Shown here one piece after another: positions 1 through 8,229 of a DNA stretch of 64,000 bases. The notes below the pieces were generated by a model, which saw only the letters and a program-made list of their open reading frames with translations, was not told where the DNA came from and did not search any database. Source of the stretch: Pseudomonas lalucatii. GTDB lineage: Bacteria; Pseudomonadota; Gammaproteobacteria; Pseudomonadales; Pseudomonadaceae. The stretch's first letter is position 1. Each line of letters begins with the position of its first letter. The translations under genes were made by a program, and so were the position numbers. The stretch lies in the NCBI RefSeq assembly GCF_018398425.1, contig NZ_JADPMV010000001.1, positions 1,550,001-1,614,000 on the forward strand, written 5' to 3'.

Positions 1-285
1 GGTTTTCGATTCATGACTGGCCTTGATATGGCTCACTGCCTCGCCAATGTTGTGGAAGCTGTCACGCACCACCGGATAAAGGTAGAAGCCATCCTTGGTC
101 AGGGCAATGCTTCTGCCGGCCCGATGGAACAGCAGCACCCCCAGATCATCCTCCAGCAATTTGACCTGATGGCTGACAGCCGAATGGGTCACGCATAATT
201 CATCCGCTGCGCGCCTGAAACTCTGGTTACGCGCCACCGACTCGAATGCGCGCAATGAATTCAATGAGGGCAATTTCCTTGTCAT
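1..285 (-). CDS. LysR-family transcriptional regulator, N-terminal part (runs off the window)
   Basis: Reading the minus strand from an ATG at 285 gives 95 codons that stay open to the window edge. The product starts MTRKLPSLNSLRAFE and continues through FRRAADELCVTHSAVSHQVK, a textbook LysR winged helix-turn-helix of the GcvA/AmpR-like group. The ligand-binding domain lies outside the window, so the inducer and the targets cannot be told. The start is firm because the family begins 4-6 residues before the LNSLRAFE motif. It points away from the hemolysin III gene, with about 480 bp between them. Confidence 0.9.
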   Translation of the reverse strand, partial: MTRKLPSLNSLRAFESVARNQSFRRAADELCVTHSAVSHQVKLLEDDLGVLLFHRAGRSIALTKDGFYLYPVVRDSFHNIGEAVSHIKASHESKT

Positions 286-330
286 ATGGTTATCACCCAC
301 CTCGTGCAACTAACAATTAAATCCACATCA

Positions 331-358
331 CGCAATACGCAATACGCAATACGCAATA
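331..358. repeat. Four perfect tandem copies of a 7-bp unit (CGCAATA)
   Basis: CGCAATA is repeated four times without change at 331-337, 338-344, 345-351 and 352-358. The array lies about 45 bp upstream of the LysR start codon, in the likely promoter zone. Short arrays like this can change copy number by slippage. Confidence 0.95.
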
Positions 359-595
359 CTAACCCATCGCCTGCACAAATGGCGCCTCAAGAATTCACAG
401 CAAACCAAATGTTGGTGTTCGCATACAAAGCAAGTAACGGCCACTTGCTCACGCCTGCAGCTCAGCCCGATGTATTGCCCCCCCGACTCGATAACTATCC
501 GGCTGGCATTTCCAAGTATCCGAGCACACGAAACCGCTCGCATCGGCGTCACCCCGTTGCCACGCTACGGCAACGCTAGCCTAAGCCAGCAATTC

Positions 596-606
596 GGGGG
601 GGGGGG
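596..606. repeat. Homopolymer of 11 G
   Basis: Eleven consecutive G residues lie 161 bp upstream of the hemolysin III start. The tract could be slippage-prone or could be a sequencing weak spot; the sequence cannot tell these apart. Confidence 0.9.
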
Positions 607-767
607 CAGAACAAGCTGATCCCGACGAAGCCGATTGGCAATCGCCGCCGACTCATGCAGCAGCAGACCTGCGGCTGCAACCGAGCACCGTGCCGAGCAG
701 CGGTTGCAGGCGGCGATCCTTTGGGCCATAAGCCAGGGATGCCATAAGCGGCTGAAGGTAGGAAGCG

Positions 768-1385
768 ATGTATCACGGAGAACGCCTCAACGCCTGGACC
801 CACCTGGTCGGCGCCCTGCTCGCCGGCCTGGGCGCGGTCTGGCTGCTGGTGCGCGCCGGCCTCGAGGGCGACCCCTGGAAGATCGTGGCCGTGGCCATCT
901 ACGGCTTCAGCCTGGTGCTGCTGTACAGCATCTCCACCCTCTACCACAGCCTGCGCGGGCGGACCAAGGCGGTGATGCGCAAGCTCGATCACCTGTCGAT
1001 CTACCTGCTGATCGCCGGCAGCTACACGCCGTTCTGCCTGGTGAGCCTGCGCGGTCCCTGGGGCTGGTCGCTGTTTGGCGTGGTCTGGGGCCTGGCGCTG
1101 GGCGGCATGTTGCAGGAGCTCAAGCCGCGCTCCGAGGCCCGGGTGCTGTCCATCGTCATCTATGCGCTGATGGGCTGGATCGTCCTGGTGGCGGTGCAGC
1201 CGCTGCTGGCCACCCTCGGCAGCGCCGGCTTCGCCTGGCTGGCCGCCGGCGGTATCTGCTACACCCTGGGCATCGTCTTCTTCGCCTTCGATGAGCGCTT
1301 TCGCCACTGGCACGGCATCTGGCACCTGTTCGTGATGGCCGGCAGCCTGCTGCACTTCGTCGCGGTGTGGCGCTACGTGCTGTGA
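768..1385 (+). CDS. trhA: Hemolysin III / TrhA family seven-helix membrane protein
   Basis: The 205-residue product has about seven hydrophobic segments and the polar residues conserved in the HlyIII/PAQR superfamily: GERLNAWTHLVG near the N-terminus, STLYH, KLDH, and a C-terminal HGIWHLFVMAGSLLHF. In PAQR proteins the equivalent Ser, Asp and His residues bind a zinc ion inside the helix bundle. Members are inner-membrane proteins linked to membrane-lipid homeostasis; the old name hemolysin does not prove haemolytic activity. The length is normal for the family. It stands alone between a long repeat-bearing gap and the two-component genes. Confidence 0.9.
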   Translation: MYHGERLNAWTHLVGALLAGLGAVWLLVRAGLEGDPWKIVAVAIYGFSLVLLYSISTLYHSLRGRTKAVMRKLDHLSIYLLIAGSYTPFCLVSLRGPWGWSLFGVVWGLALGGMLQELKPRSEARVLSIVIYALMGWIVLVAVQPLLATLGSAGFAWLAAGGICYTLGIVFFAFDERFRHWHGIWHLFVMAGSLLHFVAVWRYVL

Positions 1386-1603
1386 ACCCGGGCAGGCATC
1401 CGCGGCCGGTCCCGACGCGACCCGGACACGGCGACCCGGCCCGAGGGCGTCCATGCCCACCGCGGCCATGCAACAATGGCCGCTCCACGGCACGGGCATG
1501 CTCGCCAGGCGAGACGGGCGGCGCCGTGCCGATTCCCGGAGTCCAGGCCGAACGGAGGCCCGCTATCGACACCCCAGCTCAGCGCGGCCGCCCATGGCGT
1601 GCC

Positions 1604-1619
1604 TCCGTAGCCCTACGGA
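1604..1619. promoter_or_regulatory. Palindrome, putative response-regulator operator (copy 1)
   Basis: TCCGTAG-CC-CTACGGA is a perfect 7-bp inverted repeat with a 2-bp spacer, 25 bp before the kinase start codon. The same palindrome with spacer CA recurs at 3607-3624. Symmetry, repetition and position suggest a binding site for the FixJ/LuxR-type regulator encoded between them (inference). Confidence 0.6.
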
Positions 1620-1644
1620 TGGCCGGCGCCCGAGGCGGCAAGGC

Positions 1645-2991
1645 ATGATGTCCGCCGTGAAGCCCCTGACCAAGATCCGCACTTCCCTGCTCTGGCTGGT
1701 CCTGTTCTGCCCCGGCGCGGCCTGGATCGGCTGGCAGGACTACGCCGCCCGCTACGAACGTTTCGCCCAGGACACCAGCATCGCCCAGCGCATGCTCAGC
1801 CAGAAGACCGTGCAACACGAAGCGGTGCTGGCCACCCTGGGCGCGCTGTCGCATCCGCCCGTGGCCGAGCGCCTGCTCCCCAGCCTGCAGCCCGCCATGC
1901 CGCAATTGCTGGGGCTGGGTCACCTGCGCGACGGGGTCTGGGCAGGCAGCCGCACGCCGCCGTCGAACCTGGCGGCGGCGGTCGAGCACGCCCGCCAGGC
2001 GGGGCGCCCGGTCACCCTGCCGCTGGACGCGTCGCGCTATTGGCTGGTGGCCCCGTCGAGCTGGAGCCTGCTGCTGGACGCACGGCAACTCATAGCCGCA
2101 GCCGACTTCCCCGCCTCCCTGGCCATGCTGACCCTGGACGTGGGAGCCGGCCCGCTCACGCTGCTGGCGCGCCAGGCCGCCGCCCGCCCAGCGGGCTGGC
2201 ACATCGACCTGCGCAAGCCGCTGGGCGCGGCCAGCCAGCCCTTTCCCCTGCACAGCTGGCGCACCCTGACGCCCGCCGACTGGCCCTGGGCGGCGTGGCT
2301 GGCCTGGGCGGCCGCCAGTGGCCTGCTGCCGCCGGGCGTCGCCCACGAACTGAACCAGCCGCTGACCGCCATCCTCGCGCAGGTGCGTGCCGCCGAGCGC
2401 CTGCTGGATGACGAGGAAGAGCGCCCCGCGGTGCGTCAGGCGCTGCTCGCCAGCGCCGGCCAGGCGCGCCGCGCGGCCGACATCATCAGGCGCATGCGCG
2501 AGCTGGTGACGCCCAGCTCGCCCTCGTCGCCGGCGGCGGTGGACCCCGATACGCTGGCCGCTTCCCTGCTGTTCCTGCGCCAGGACGAGCTGGCCCGCCG
2601 CGGCATCCGCCTGACGTGGCGCAACACCAGCCCCGGTGCCCGCCCGCTGGGTGACCGGGTGGCGCTCGAGCAGATCCTGCACAACCTGGTGCAGAATGCC
2701 GCCGACGCCCTGGCGGACGCGCCGGGCGCCCGCCACATCGTCCTGAGCGGCGGCGTCGAAGGCACCGAATACCAGTTCAGCGTCAGCGATAACGGCCCCG
2801 GCATCCCCGACGAGGTCCTGCCGCGCCTGTTCGAGCCGTTCTACACCACGCGGGCGCACGGCATGGGCCTGGGCCTGGCGCTGTGCGAAACGCTGGCCGG
2901 CGCCATGGACGGGCGCATCAGCGCCCGCAACCTCGACCCCCTGGGCGCCTGCGTCGCGCTGCGCCTGCCCCTCGCCGGAGCCGATGCATGA
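1645..2991 (+). CDS. Membrane sensor histidine kinase
   Basis: The ATG at 1645 is chosen because the N-terminal membrane helix (SLLWLVLFCPGAAWIG) begins just after it; codons upstream are Arg-rich and unlike protein. The product is 448 residues. A periplasmic sensor region of about 180 residues without a recognised fold follows, then a second hydrophobic stretch (WPWAAWLAWAAASGLL), the phospho-acceptor box GVAHELNQPLTAIL, the N box (HNLVQNAADAL) and ATP-lid boxes (DNGPGIPDE, GMGLGLAL). The second membrane segment runs almost straight into the H box, leaving hardly any signalling linker, which is unusual. It overlaps the next gene by 4 bp, so the pair is co-translated. The signal is unknown. 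Confidence 0.88.
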   Translation: MMSAVKPLTKIRTSLLWLVLFCPGAAWIGWQDYAARYERFAQDTSIAQRMLSQKTVQHEAVLATLGALSHPPVAERLLPSLQPAMPQLLGLGHLRDGVWAGSRTPPSNLAAAVEHARQAGRPVTLPLDASRYWLVAPSSWSLLLDARQLIAAADFPASLAMLTLDVGAGPLTLLARQAAARPAGWHIDLRKPLGAASQPFPLHSWRTLTPADWPWAAWLAWAAASGLLPPGVAHELNQPLTAILAQVRAAERLLDDEEERPAVRQALLASAGQARRAADIIRRMRELVTPSSPSSPAAVDPDTLAASLLFLRQDELARRGIRLTWRNTSPGARPLGDRVALEQILHNLVQNAADALADAPGARHIVLSGGVEGTEYQFSVSDNGPGIPDEVLPRLFEPFYTTRAHGMGLGLALCETLAGAMDGRISARNLDPLGACVALRLPLAGADA

Positions 2992-3614
2992 GCCTTCCCG
3001 CACATTCCCCCCTCGTATACCTGGTCGACGACGACGACGCCGTGCGCGCTGGCCTGGCGCTGTTGCTGCGCAGCGTCGGGCTGCGCAGCGAGGGGCATGG
3101 CGACCCCCAGGCCTTCCTCGCCGCGCTGTCGCCGCAGTCGATAGGTTGCGTGGTGCTGGACATCCGCATGCCGGGCATCGGCGGCCTGGAGGTGCTGGCG
3201 AGGCTGGCGGAGATGGCCGATCTGCCGGTGGTGATGCTGACCGGCCACGCCAACGTCGACCTGTGTCGCCGCGCCTTCAAGGGCGGCGCCATGGAGTTCC
3301 TGCAGAAGCCGGTGGACGACGACGTCTTCCTGGACGCCGTGCAGGCCGCCGTGCGCAGCCATGTCGCCAGCCGCGAACGCCAGGCGCTGACGCAGGCCGC
3401 CGCCGAACGCCTGGCACGCCTGTCCGGGCGCGAGCGTGAGGTGCTGGCGCGCATCGTCCAGGGCATGAGCAACAAGGAAATCGCCCGCGCCTTCGCTCTG
3501 TCGCCGCGCACCGTGGAAACCTACCGGGCCAACGTCTTCGCCAAGCTCGAAGCCGACTCGCTGGCGCAACTCATCCGCCAGTACGCCACCCTGCTCGACG
3601 CGCCGCCTCCGTAG
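2988..3614 (+). CDS. FixJ/LuxR-type response regulator
   Basis: A 208-residue two-domain regulator. The receiver spans about 8-125 with acidic pocket DDD at 14-16, phospho-acceptor D58 (VVLDIRMPG), T85 (MLTGHA) and K108 (LQKP). A LuxR/FixJ helix-turn-helix covers about 146-203 (SGREREVLARIV, SNKEIARAFALSPRTVETYR). The start ATG overlaps the kinase stop (ATGA). Two palindromes, one before the kinase and one at this gene's stop codon ahead of the GlcG/HbpS-like gene, suggest autoregulation and direct control of that neighbour. Relatives in Pseudomonas control acetate, alcohol and related oxidation pathways, but the target here is unproven. Confidence 0.9.
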   Translation: MSLPAHSPLVYLVDDDDAVRAGLALLLRSVGLRSEGHGDPQAFLAALSPQSIGCVVLDIRMPGIGGLEVLARLAEMADLPVVMLTGHANVDLCRRAFKGGAMEFLQKPVDDDVFLDAVQAAVRSHVASRERQALTQAAAERLARLSGREREVLARIVQGMSNKEIARAFALSPRTVETYRANVFAKLEADSLAQLIRQYATLLDAPPP

Positions 3615-3624
3615 CACTACGGAG
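3607..3624. promoter_or_regulatory. Palindrome, putative response-regulator operator (copy 2)
   Basis: CTCCGTAG-CA-CTACGGAG has 8-bp perfect arms and overlaps the stop codon of the response regulator. It lies about 90 bp before the GlcG/HbpS-like start, and a -10-like GTATAC occurs at about 3641-3646. That would put the palindrome near -37, a class-II activator position. It is not followed by a T run, so a terminator is unlikely. Confidence 0.6.
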
Positions 3625-3711
3625 CGCGTCGGGTAATCGGGCGTATACCGCGGCCGACGCGCCCCGGCCACACTGGCCACTCCTCAAGTCGACTCACCCA
3701 AGGACGTCGCC

Positions 3712-4200
3712 ATGTCTCGTTATTCGCTTGCCGCACTGCTCTGCACCCTGACCGTCGCCGGCGCCGCCAATGCCGCCGTGCTGAAGGAAAGCAACCTCGC
3801 AACCGCCGACGCGCAGCAGCTGGCGGCCGCCACCGTCGCCGCCTGCCAGGCCAAGGGCTACAACGTCAGCGCGGCGGTGGTCGACCGTGCCGGCCTGCTG
3901 AAAGCCTTCGCCCGCGCCGACAACGCCGGCCCCCACACCATTGAAGCCAGCCGCGCCAAGGCCTTCACCAGCGCCTCCACCAAGGCGCCGACCCTGGCCG
4001 TCATGGAGACCGCGCAGAAGAACCCGGGGGCCGCCAACCTGAGCGATATTCCGGGCTTCCTGCTGCTGGGCGGCGGCGTCCCGGTCAAGGCCGGCGACAG
4101 CGTCATCGGTGCGATCGGCGTGGCCGGCGCCCCGGGCGGTCACCTGGACGCGCAGTGTGCCGACGAAGTCCTGGCCGCCAACGCGGCACTGTTCCAGTAA
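3712..4200 (+). CDS. Exported GlcG/HbpS family (heme-degrading domain) protein
   Basis: The 162-residue product opens with a clear Sec signal peptide (MSRYSLAALLCTLTVAGAANA, cleavage probably after ANA at 21). The mature part is the single GlcG/HbpS domain: SAAVVDRAGLLKAFARAD, then SRAKAFTSAS and IPGFLLLGGGVPVK, ending with the glycine-rich AIGVAGAPGG and a Cys-containing helix. HbpS of Streptomyces binds heme outside the membrane and modulates the SenS kinase; other relatives accompany alcohol and glycolate oxidation loci. Its place directly after a sensor-kinase pair, behind a shared palindrome, makes an accessory sensor or regulated periplasmic protein plausible (inference). Confidence 0.85.
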   Translation: MSRYSLAALLCTLTVAGAANAAVLKESNLATADAQQLAAATVAACQAKGYNVSAAVVDRAGLLKAFARADNAGPHTIEASRAKAFTSASTKAPTLAVMETAQKNPGAANLSDIPGFLLLGGGVPVKAGDSVIGAIGVAGAPGGHLDAQCADEVLAANAALFQ

Positions 4201-4414
4201 GCCAGACGACCCGGCGGAGCGCTGCGGGGAAGACGCTACGCGGCTCGCCACCCGGGCGCCCGCGGCTTTGGCGGACGCGCGCGGCGCCGGCGCAGGGCCC
4301 GGCGCATGCCTGCAGGTAGCGCTTCGGCCCGCCCACCACGCCCGTCGACGCCTCGACTGCCTGGCGCAAGCTGTCTGCGCCACTGCCGGCATAGGCCTGC
4401 AGCGCCTGGGCAAG

Positions 4415-4762
4415 ATGCATCCAATAAGCGGCTTTACCCTGCACGACCAGAACAGCGCCGCCGAAGCAGCCAGCCCCCTGCTGAAACAGTCGCAGCAGGC
4501 CTTCGGCATGATTTCGGGCCGGCATGGGGTGATGGCCGAAGCCCCCGGTCTGCTCGAGGGCTATCAAGTGCTGCACGGCCTGTTCGTGAGCAGCAGTTTC
4601 AGCGCCGATGAGAAGACCGTGGTGTGGCAGACGGTCAAGAACGTGCTGGAAGTCATCCTGGGCCTGAGCCGGAAAATCATGGGCAACTACACCAACCACA
4701 TCGCCCGGACGCCTGTGGACGAGCCGTTCGAGCGGTTCGCCTGGAGCAAGAAGCAGTCCTGA
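4415..4762 (+). pseudogene. Carboxymuconolactone decarboxylase (AhpD-like) gene with internal in-frame deletion
   Basis: The 115-residue reading frame matches the two ends of a CMD/AhpD-family protein normally near 180 residues. The N-terminal part runs from MHPISGFTLHDQNSA to DEKTVVWQTV. The next residues, NVLEVILGLSRKIMGNYTNH, belong to the C-terminal helix. The intervening block that carries the family's redox-active CxxC and the proton-relay His is missing without a frameshift. The protein cannot have the usual peroxidatic or decarboxylase chemistry, so it is called a pseudogene; a residual structural role cannot be excluded. The flanks (4201-4414 and 4763-4988) show no gene. Confidence 0.75.
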
Positions 4763-4988
4763 CGACGGCCATCGCGCCCCCTCGACCGCCCGGCACAACC
4801 GAGGAGCCCACGGCATGGCGCAACGCATCGAGGCGCCTCTGCGAATCGGCGGCGGCCGGCGCCCAGGCAGCCTGCCCACGGTTGCATGCCGCGCTCGGCA
4901 GATGGGCGCAAAGCGCTCACCGCCAGGCCGAAAAGTGGCACCATCCGGGTGCGGGGACGCTCACCCCACCCACTCCAAGGAGGCCGCC

Positions 4989-5642
4989 ATGCCCAGCCCA
5001 AGCCAAACACTGCGGATCGACATCGTCTCCGACGTGGTCTGCCCCTGGTGCATCATCGGCTATCGCCAGCTCGCCCAGGCCCTGGAGGCGAGCGGCAGCG
5101 CCCATGAGATCCACTGGCATCCGTTCGAGCTCAATCCCGACATGCCGGCCGCAGGCCAGAACCTGCGCGAGCATGTGGCCGAGAAGTACGGCACCACGAA
5201 GGCGCAATCGGCGGACAGCCGGAGCAGGATGAGCGAGATCGGCGCGGACCTCGGCTTCGAGTTCCGCTTTGCCGACGACATGCGCATGCACAACACCTTC
5301 AACGCGCATCAGCTCCTGCATTGGGCCGACCGGCACGGGCGCATGCACGACCTGGAGCAGGCGCTGTTTGCCGCCCACTTCACCCAGCGGCGCAACCTGT
5401 CGGACCCCGCCGTGCTGGCGGACGTGGCCGCGGAAGTCGGGCTGGAGCGGGGCGACGCCCTGGCGGTGCTGGCGGATCAACGCTTTGCCGCGGACGTGCG
5501 CGCCGCCGAGCACGCCTGGCTGAGCCAGGGCATTCGCGGCGTGCCGGCGATGATCTTCAACCGCCGCCACCTGGTGACCGGTGCCCAGGGGGTCGAGAAC
5601 TACAGGCGCATCCTGGCACAGTTGGCCGAGATGGCGGATTGA
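4989..5642 (+). CDS. DsbA-family (FrnE-like) thioredoxin-fold oxidoreductase
   Basis: A strong ribosome site (AAGGAGG at 4977-4983) sets the ATG at 4989. The 217-residue protein has the DsbA/FrnE layout: IDIVSDVVCPWCIIG with the CPWC redox motif at 18-21, an inserted helical domain, and the cis-proline loop IRGVPAMIF near residue 180. No signal peptide is seen, so it acts in the cytoplasm. FrnE-type proteins catalyse dithiol-disulfide exchange; the same fold includes 2-hydroxychromene-2-carboxylate isomerases. The next gene is a glutathione transferase 35 bp downstream on the same strand, so both may serve thiol redox or detoxification. Confidence 0.9.
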   Translation: MPSPSQTLRIDIVSDVVCPWCIIGYRQLAQALEASGSAHEIHWHPFELNPDMPAAGQNLREHVAEKYGTTKAQSADSRSRMSEIGADLGFEFRFADDMRMHNTFNAHQLLHWADRHGRMHDLEQALFAAHFTQRRNLSDPAVLADVAAEVGLERGDALAVLADQRFAADVRAAEHAWLSQGIRGVPAMIFNRRHLVTGAQGVENYRRILAQLAEMAD

Positions 5643-5677
5643 GCGCGCCCTCAACAATCAATGGAGAACGCCGAAGC

Positions 5678-6553
5678 ATGTCTGACACGCACAGCTACGT
5701 CCCGCCGAAAGTCTGGACCTGGGACGCCGAGAATGGCGGGGAATGGGCTAGGATCAACCGCCCCATCGCCGGTCCCACGCACGAGGCCAGCCTGCCGCGC
5801 GGCAAGCACCCGCTGCAGCTCTACTCGCTGGGCACGCCCAATGGCCAGAAGGTCACCATCATGCTGGAGGAGTTGCTGGCGCTGGGCGAGACCGGAGCGG
5901 AATACGACGCGCACCTGATCCGCATCGGCGAGGGCCAGCAGTTCTCGACAGGCTTCGTCGAGATCAATCCGAACTCGAAGATCCCGGCACTGCTCGACAG
6001 CGCAAGCGGCAGCCGGGTCTTCGAGAGCGGCGCGATCCTCCTGTATCTCGCGGAAAAGTTCGGGCACTTCCTGCCCAAGGACGCCGCGGCGCGCACCGAG
6101 GTGATGAACTGGCTGTTCTGGCTGCAGGGCTCGGCGCCCTATCTGGGCGGCGGTTTCGGGCATTTCTACACCTACGCGCCGGAGAAATTCGAATACCCGA
6201 TCAACCGCTTCGCCATGGAAGTGAAGCGCCAGATGGACGTGCTCGACCGCGAGCTGGCCGAGCACCGCTATCTGGGTGGCGACGAATACTCCATCGCCGA
6301 CATCGCCACCTGGCCCTGGTACGGCAACCTGGCGCTGGGCCTGGCCTATGGCGCGGGCGAGTTCCTGCAGGTCGAAAGCTACAAGCACCTGCGGCGCTGG
6401 GCCGAGGAGATCCTCGAGCGCCCCGCCGTCCAACGCGGTCGCAAGGTCAACCGCACCTGGGGCGAGCCGTCGGAACAGCTGCATGAGCGCCACGACGCCT
6501 CGGACTTCGACCTGAAGACCCAGGACAAGCTGGCCGCCGCCAGCCTCGCCTGA
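5678..6553 (+). CDS. yghU: YghU-type glutathione transferase / disulfide-bond oxidoreductase
   Basis: The 291-residue product has the YghU hallmarks: the N-terminal extension YVPPKVWTWD and WARINRPIAGPTHE, a thioredoxin-like domain beginning LQLYSLGTPNGQKVTIMLEE, the glutathione-contact loop NPNSKIPALLD and ESGAILLYLAEKFG, then an all-helical GST C-terminal domain. YghU and YfcG bind two glutathione molecules and have disulfide-bond reductase activity in the cytoplasm. The length matches E. coli YghU. It follows the DsbA-like gene closely, which supports a shared transcript. Confidence 0.93.
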   Translation: MSDTHSYVPPKVWTWDAENGGEWARINRPIAGPTHEASLPRGKHPLQLYSLGTPNGQKVTIMLEELLALGETGAEYDAHLIRIGEGQQFSTGFVEINPNSKIPALLDSASGSRVFESGAILLYLAEKFGHFLPKDAAARTEVMNWLFWLQGSAPYLGGGFGHFYTYAPEKFEYPINRFAMEVKRQMDVLDRELAEHRYLGGDEYSIADIATWPWYGNLALGLAYGAGEFLQVESYKHLRRWAEEILERPAVQRGRKVNRTWGEPSEQLHERHDASDFDLKTQDKLAAASLA

Positions 6554-6628
6554 GCGGCTGGCCCGCCATGGCAAGGCCCGCCGAAGCCTATGGGCAACCA
6601 CGGCCTCGGCTGGCTATTATCGGAGCCC

Positions 6629-7030
6629 ATGAGCCCTTCTCCCCAGATCCGCCAACCCTGCCCGCCCGGCGCCTGCGATTGCGGGCGCGAACGGCTGCTG
6701 GACGCCCCCGGCGGCGATGCGCGCATCCTGCTGCTGACCCGCCAGGAGGAGAAGCGCCTGCTCGAGCGCCTGGAGACTATCGAGAGCCTGGACGATCTCG
6801 AGCGCCTGCAACAGCGCATGTACCAGCAGCTGGGCATCCGCGTGGCCGTCGCGCCGGGCCCCAACGAGGTACGCAGCATGCGCGGCATCGCCATCCAGAT
6901 CGACGAGCTGCCCGGCCTGTGCCGCAAGACCCGCCAGTCGATTCCGGCGGCCATTCGCCGCGGCCTGGAGCGCCGACCGGAGATCGCCTACCGGCTGCTG
7001 GATGCCCACGACCTGTTCGGCCAGCTCTGA
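6629..7030 (+). CDS. Conserved hypothetical protein with N-terminal cysteine cluster
   Basis: The start at 6629 follows a plausible ribosome site (CGGAG); an in-frame ATG at 6590 would add 13 residues. The 133-residue protein begins with a short Cys-rich segment (CPPGACDCGRERLL) that could bind a metal, followed by an ILLLTRQEEKRLLERLETI helix and a charged helical C-terminus. There is no signal peptide or membrane segment. The pattern resembles small conserved Pseudomonas proteins of unknown role. No function is proposed. Confidence 0.7.
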   Translation: MSPSPQIRQPCPPGACDCGRERLLDAPGGDARILLLTRQEEKRLLERLETIESLDDLERLQQRMYQQLGIRVAVAPGPNEVRSMRGIAIQIDELPGLCRKTRQSIPAAIRRGLERRPEIAYRLLDAHDLFGQL

Positions 7031-7188
7031 GACACGGGCGAAACGACGCTTGCGCGCCCCGGACGAGCGACCCGCCAGGCTCCGTACGCGACAGCGGCAG
7101 CCCCAGCCGCGGCGCAAAGCGCATACGCAATACAGTTAATTCGAATTCTTATTTACAATAGCCGCCTTTTACCCGAGGCCGGCCCGTT

Positions 7189-8229
7189 GTGGATGTTCTC
7201 TCCCTTGCCCATGACCTGTTGAACACGCTGGTGATCGAGCCGGTCACCGCGCAGTTTTCCGGGATTTTCGACCTGAACGGCCGCTTCGGCCTGCTGTTCC
7301 TGTTGATCTCCTGCGGTGTCGCCTACGGCCTGTTCCGCCTGCGCAAGCGCCGCGGCGAGACGCAGGCGCCCTCGTTCTGGCAGTTCATCGGCGGCAGCCG
7401 GGTCCACCTCCATCCCTCGGCGCTGCTCGACTACCGCTACTACTTCGTGCGGGCCATCCTCAAGGTCGCCCTGGTGCTGCCCATCGTCGGCCTGATAGAC
7501 CCCTATATCCTGCGCTCGGCCGACTACGTCGCCTTCTTCACCAAGCTGTGGGGGGCGCGCCCGCAACTGGGCGAGAACCTTTGGCTGTCGCTGCTGTACG
7601 GGCTGGGGCTGTTCCTGGTGCTGGACTTCACCCACTACTGGGTCCACCGCGCCTTCCATTCCCGCTGGCTGTGGCCGTTCCACAAGGTCCACCACTCGGC
7701 CCCGGTGCTGGTGCCGGCGACCGCCAGCCGGGTGCACTTCGTCGAGAAGATCGTCGGCAAGCTGGCCAAGGGCGTCTGCGTCGGCGCCTACGCTGGCCTC
7801 TTCTGGTACGCCTGTGGCGGCAAGATCGGCAGCTACACCCTGTTCGGCGTGACCTACCTGATGTTCATCTTCAACGCGCTGGCGGCCAACCTGCGCCACA
7901 GCCACGTCTGGCTGTCGTTCGGCCCGGTGATCGAGCATGTGCTGAACAGCCCGGCCCAGCACCAGATCCACCACAGCGACGCGCCCCGGCACTTCCACAA
8001 GAACTTCGCCACCAACCTGTCGCTGTGGGACTGGATGTTCGGCACGCTCTACGTCACCGGCGCGCAGCCGGAAACCCTGGCCTACGGCACCGAAGACCGC
8101 GACCCGCACCGCTACCTGACCCTCTACAGCCTGATCGTCACCCCCTTCGTCGACATCGCCCGCCAGCTCGGCCTGGCCAGACGCCTGCGCTCGATTGCCC
8201 CGGAAAGGCCGGAGACGCCCTATTCATAG
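7189..8229 (+). CDS. Sterol desaturase / fatty acid hydroxylase family membrane protein
   Basis: A 346-residue integral membrane protein, start GTG at 7189. It carries the di-iron histidine clusters of the superfamily: HYWVHRAFHS, FHKVHHSAPV and HQIHHSDAPRHFHKN. These residues coordinate two irons that activate oxygen for hydroxylation or desaturation of a lipid. Several hydrophobic segments precede and separate the boxes. The substrate cannot be read from sequence; bacterial members act on fatty acyl chains, carotenoids or alkylglycerols. The upstream gap ends in an AT-rich stretch (about 7130-7160) containing AATTCGAATT, a likely promoter area. Confidence 0.87.
   Translation: MDVLSLAHDLLNTLVIEPVTAQFSGIFDLNGRFGLLFLLISCGVAYGLFRLRKRRGETQAPSFWQFIGGSRVHLHPSALLDYRYYFVRAILKVALVLPIVGLIDPYILRSADYVAFFTKLWGARPQLGENLWLSLLYGLGLFLVLDFTHYWVHRAFHSRWLWPFHKVHHSAPVLVPATASRVHFVEKIVGKLAKGVCVGAYAGLFWYACGGKIGSYTLFGVTYLMFIFNALAANLRHSHVWLSFGPVIEHVLNSPAQHQIHHSDAPRHFHKNFATNLSLWDWMFGTLYVTGAQPETLAYGTEDRDPHRYLTLYSLIVTPFVDIARQLGLARRLRSIAPERPETPYS

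Larger units (their letters stand above)
286..767. other. Intergenic region with tandem repeat and G tract, no gene seen
   Basis: No convincing gene is present in this 480-bp gap. The first half is AT-richer than the surroundings and carries a 7-bp tandem repeat (331-358). An 11-base run of G lies at 596-606. Promoters for the LysR gene and for the hemolysin III gene must lie here, but no clear -35/-10 pair can be named. Confidence 0.6.

Noticed and set aside
331..358. Possible CRISPR-like array
   Set aside because: The units are 7 bp and directly adjacent, without spacers; it is a simple tandem repeat.
3607..3624. Reading the second palindrome as a transcription terminator
   Set aside because: It has no T run, and its twin lies upstream of the kinase gene, which fits a binding site better.
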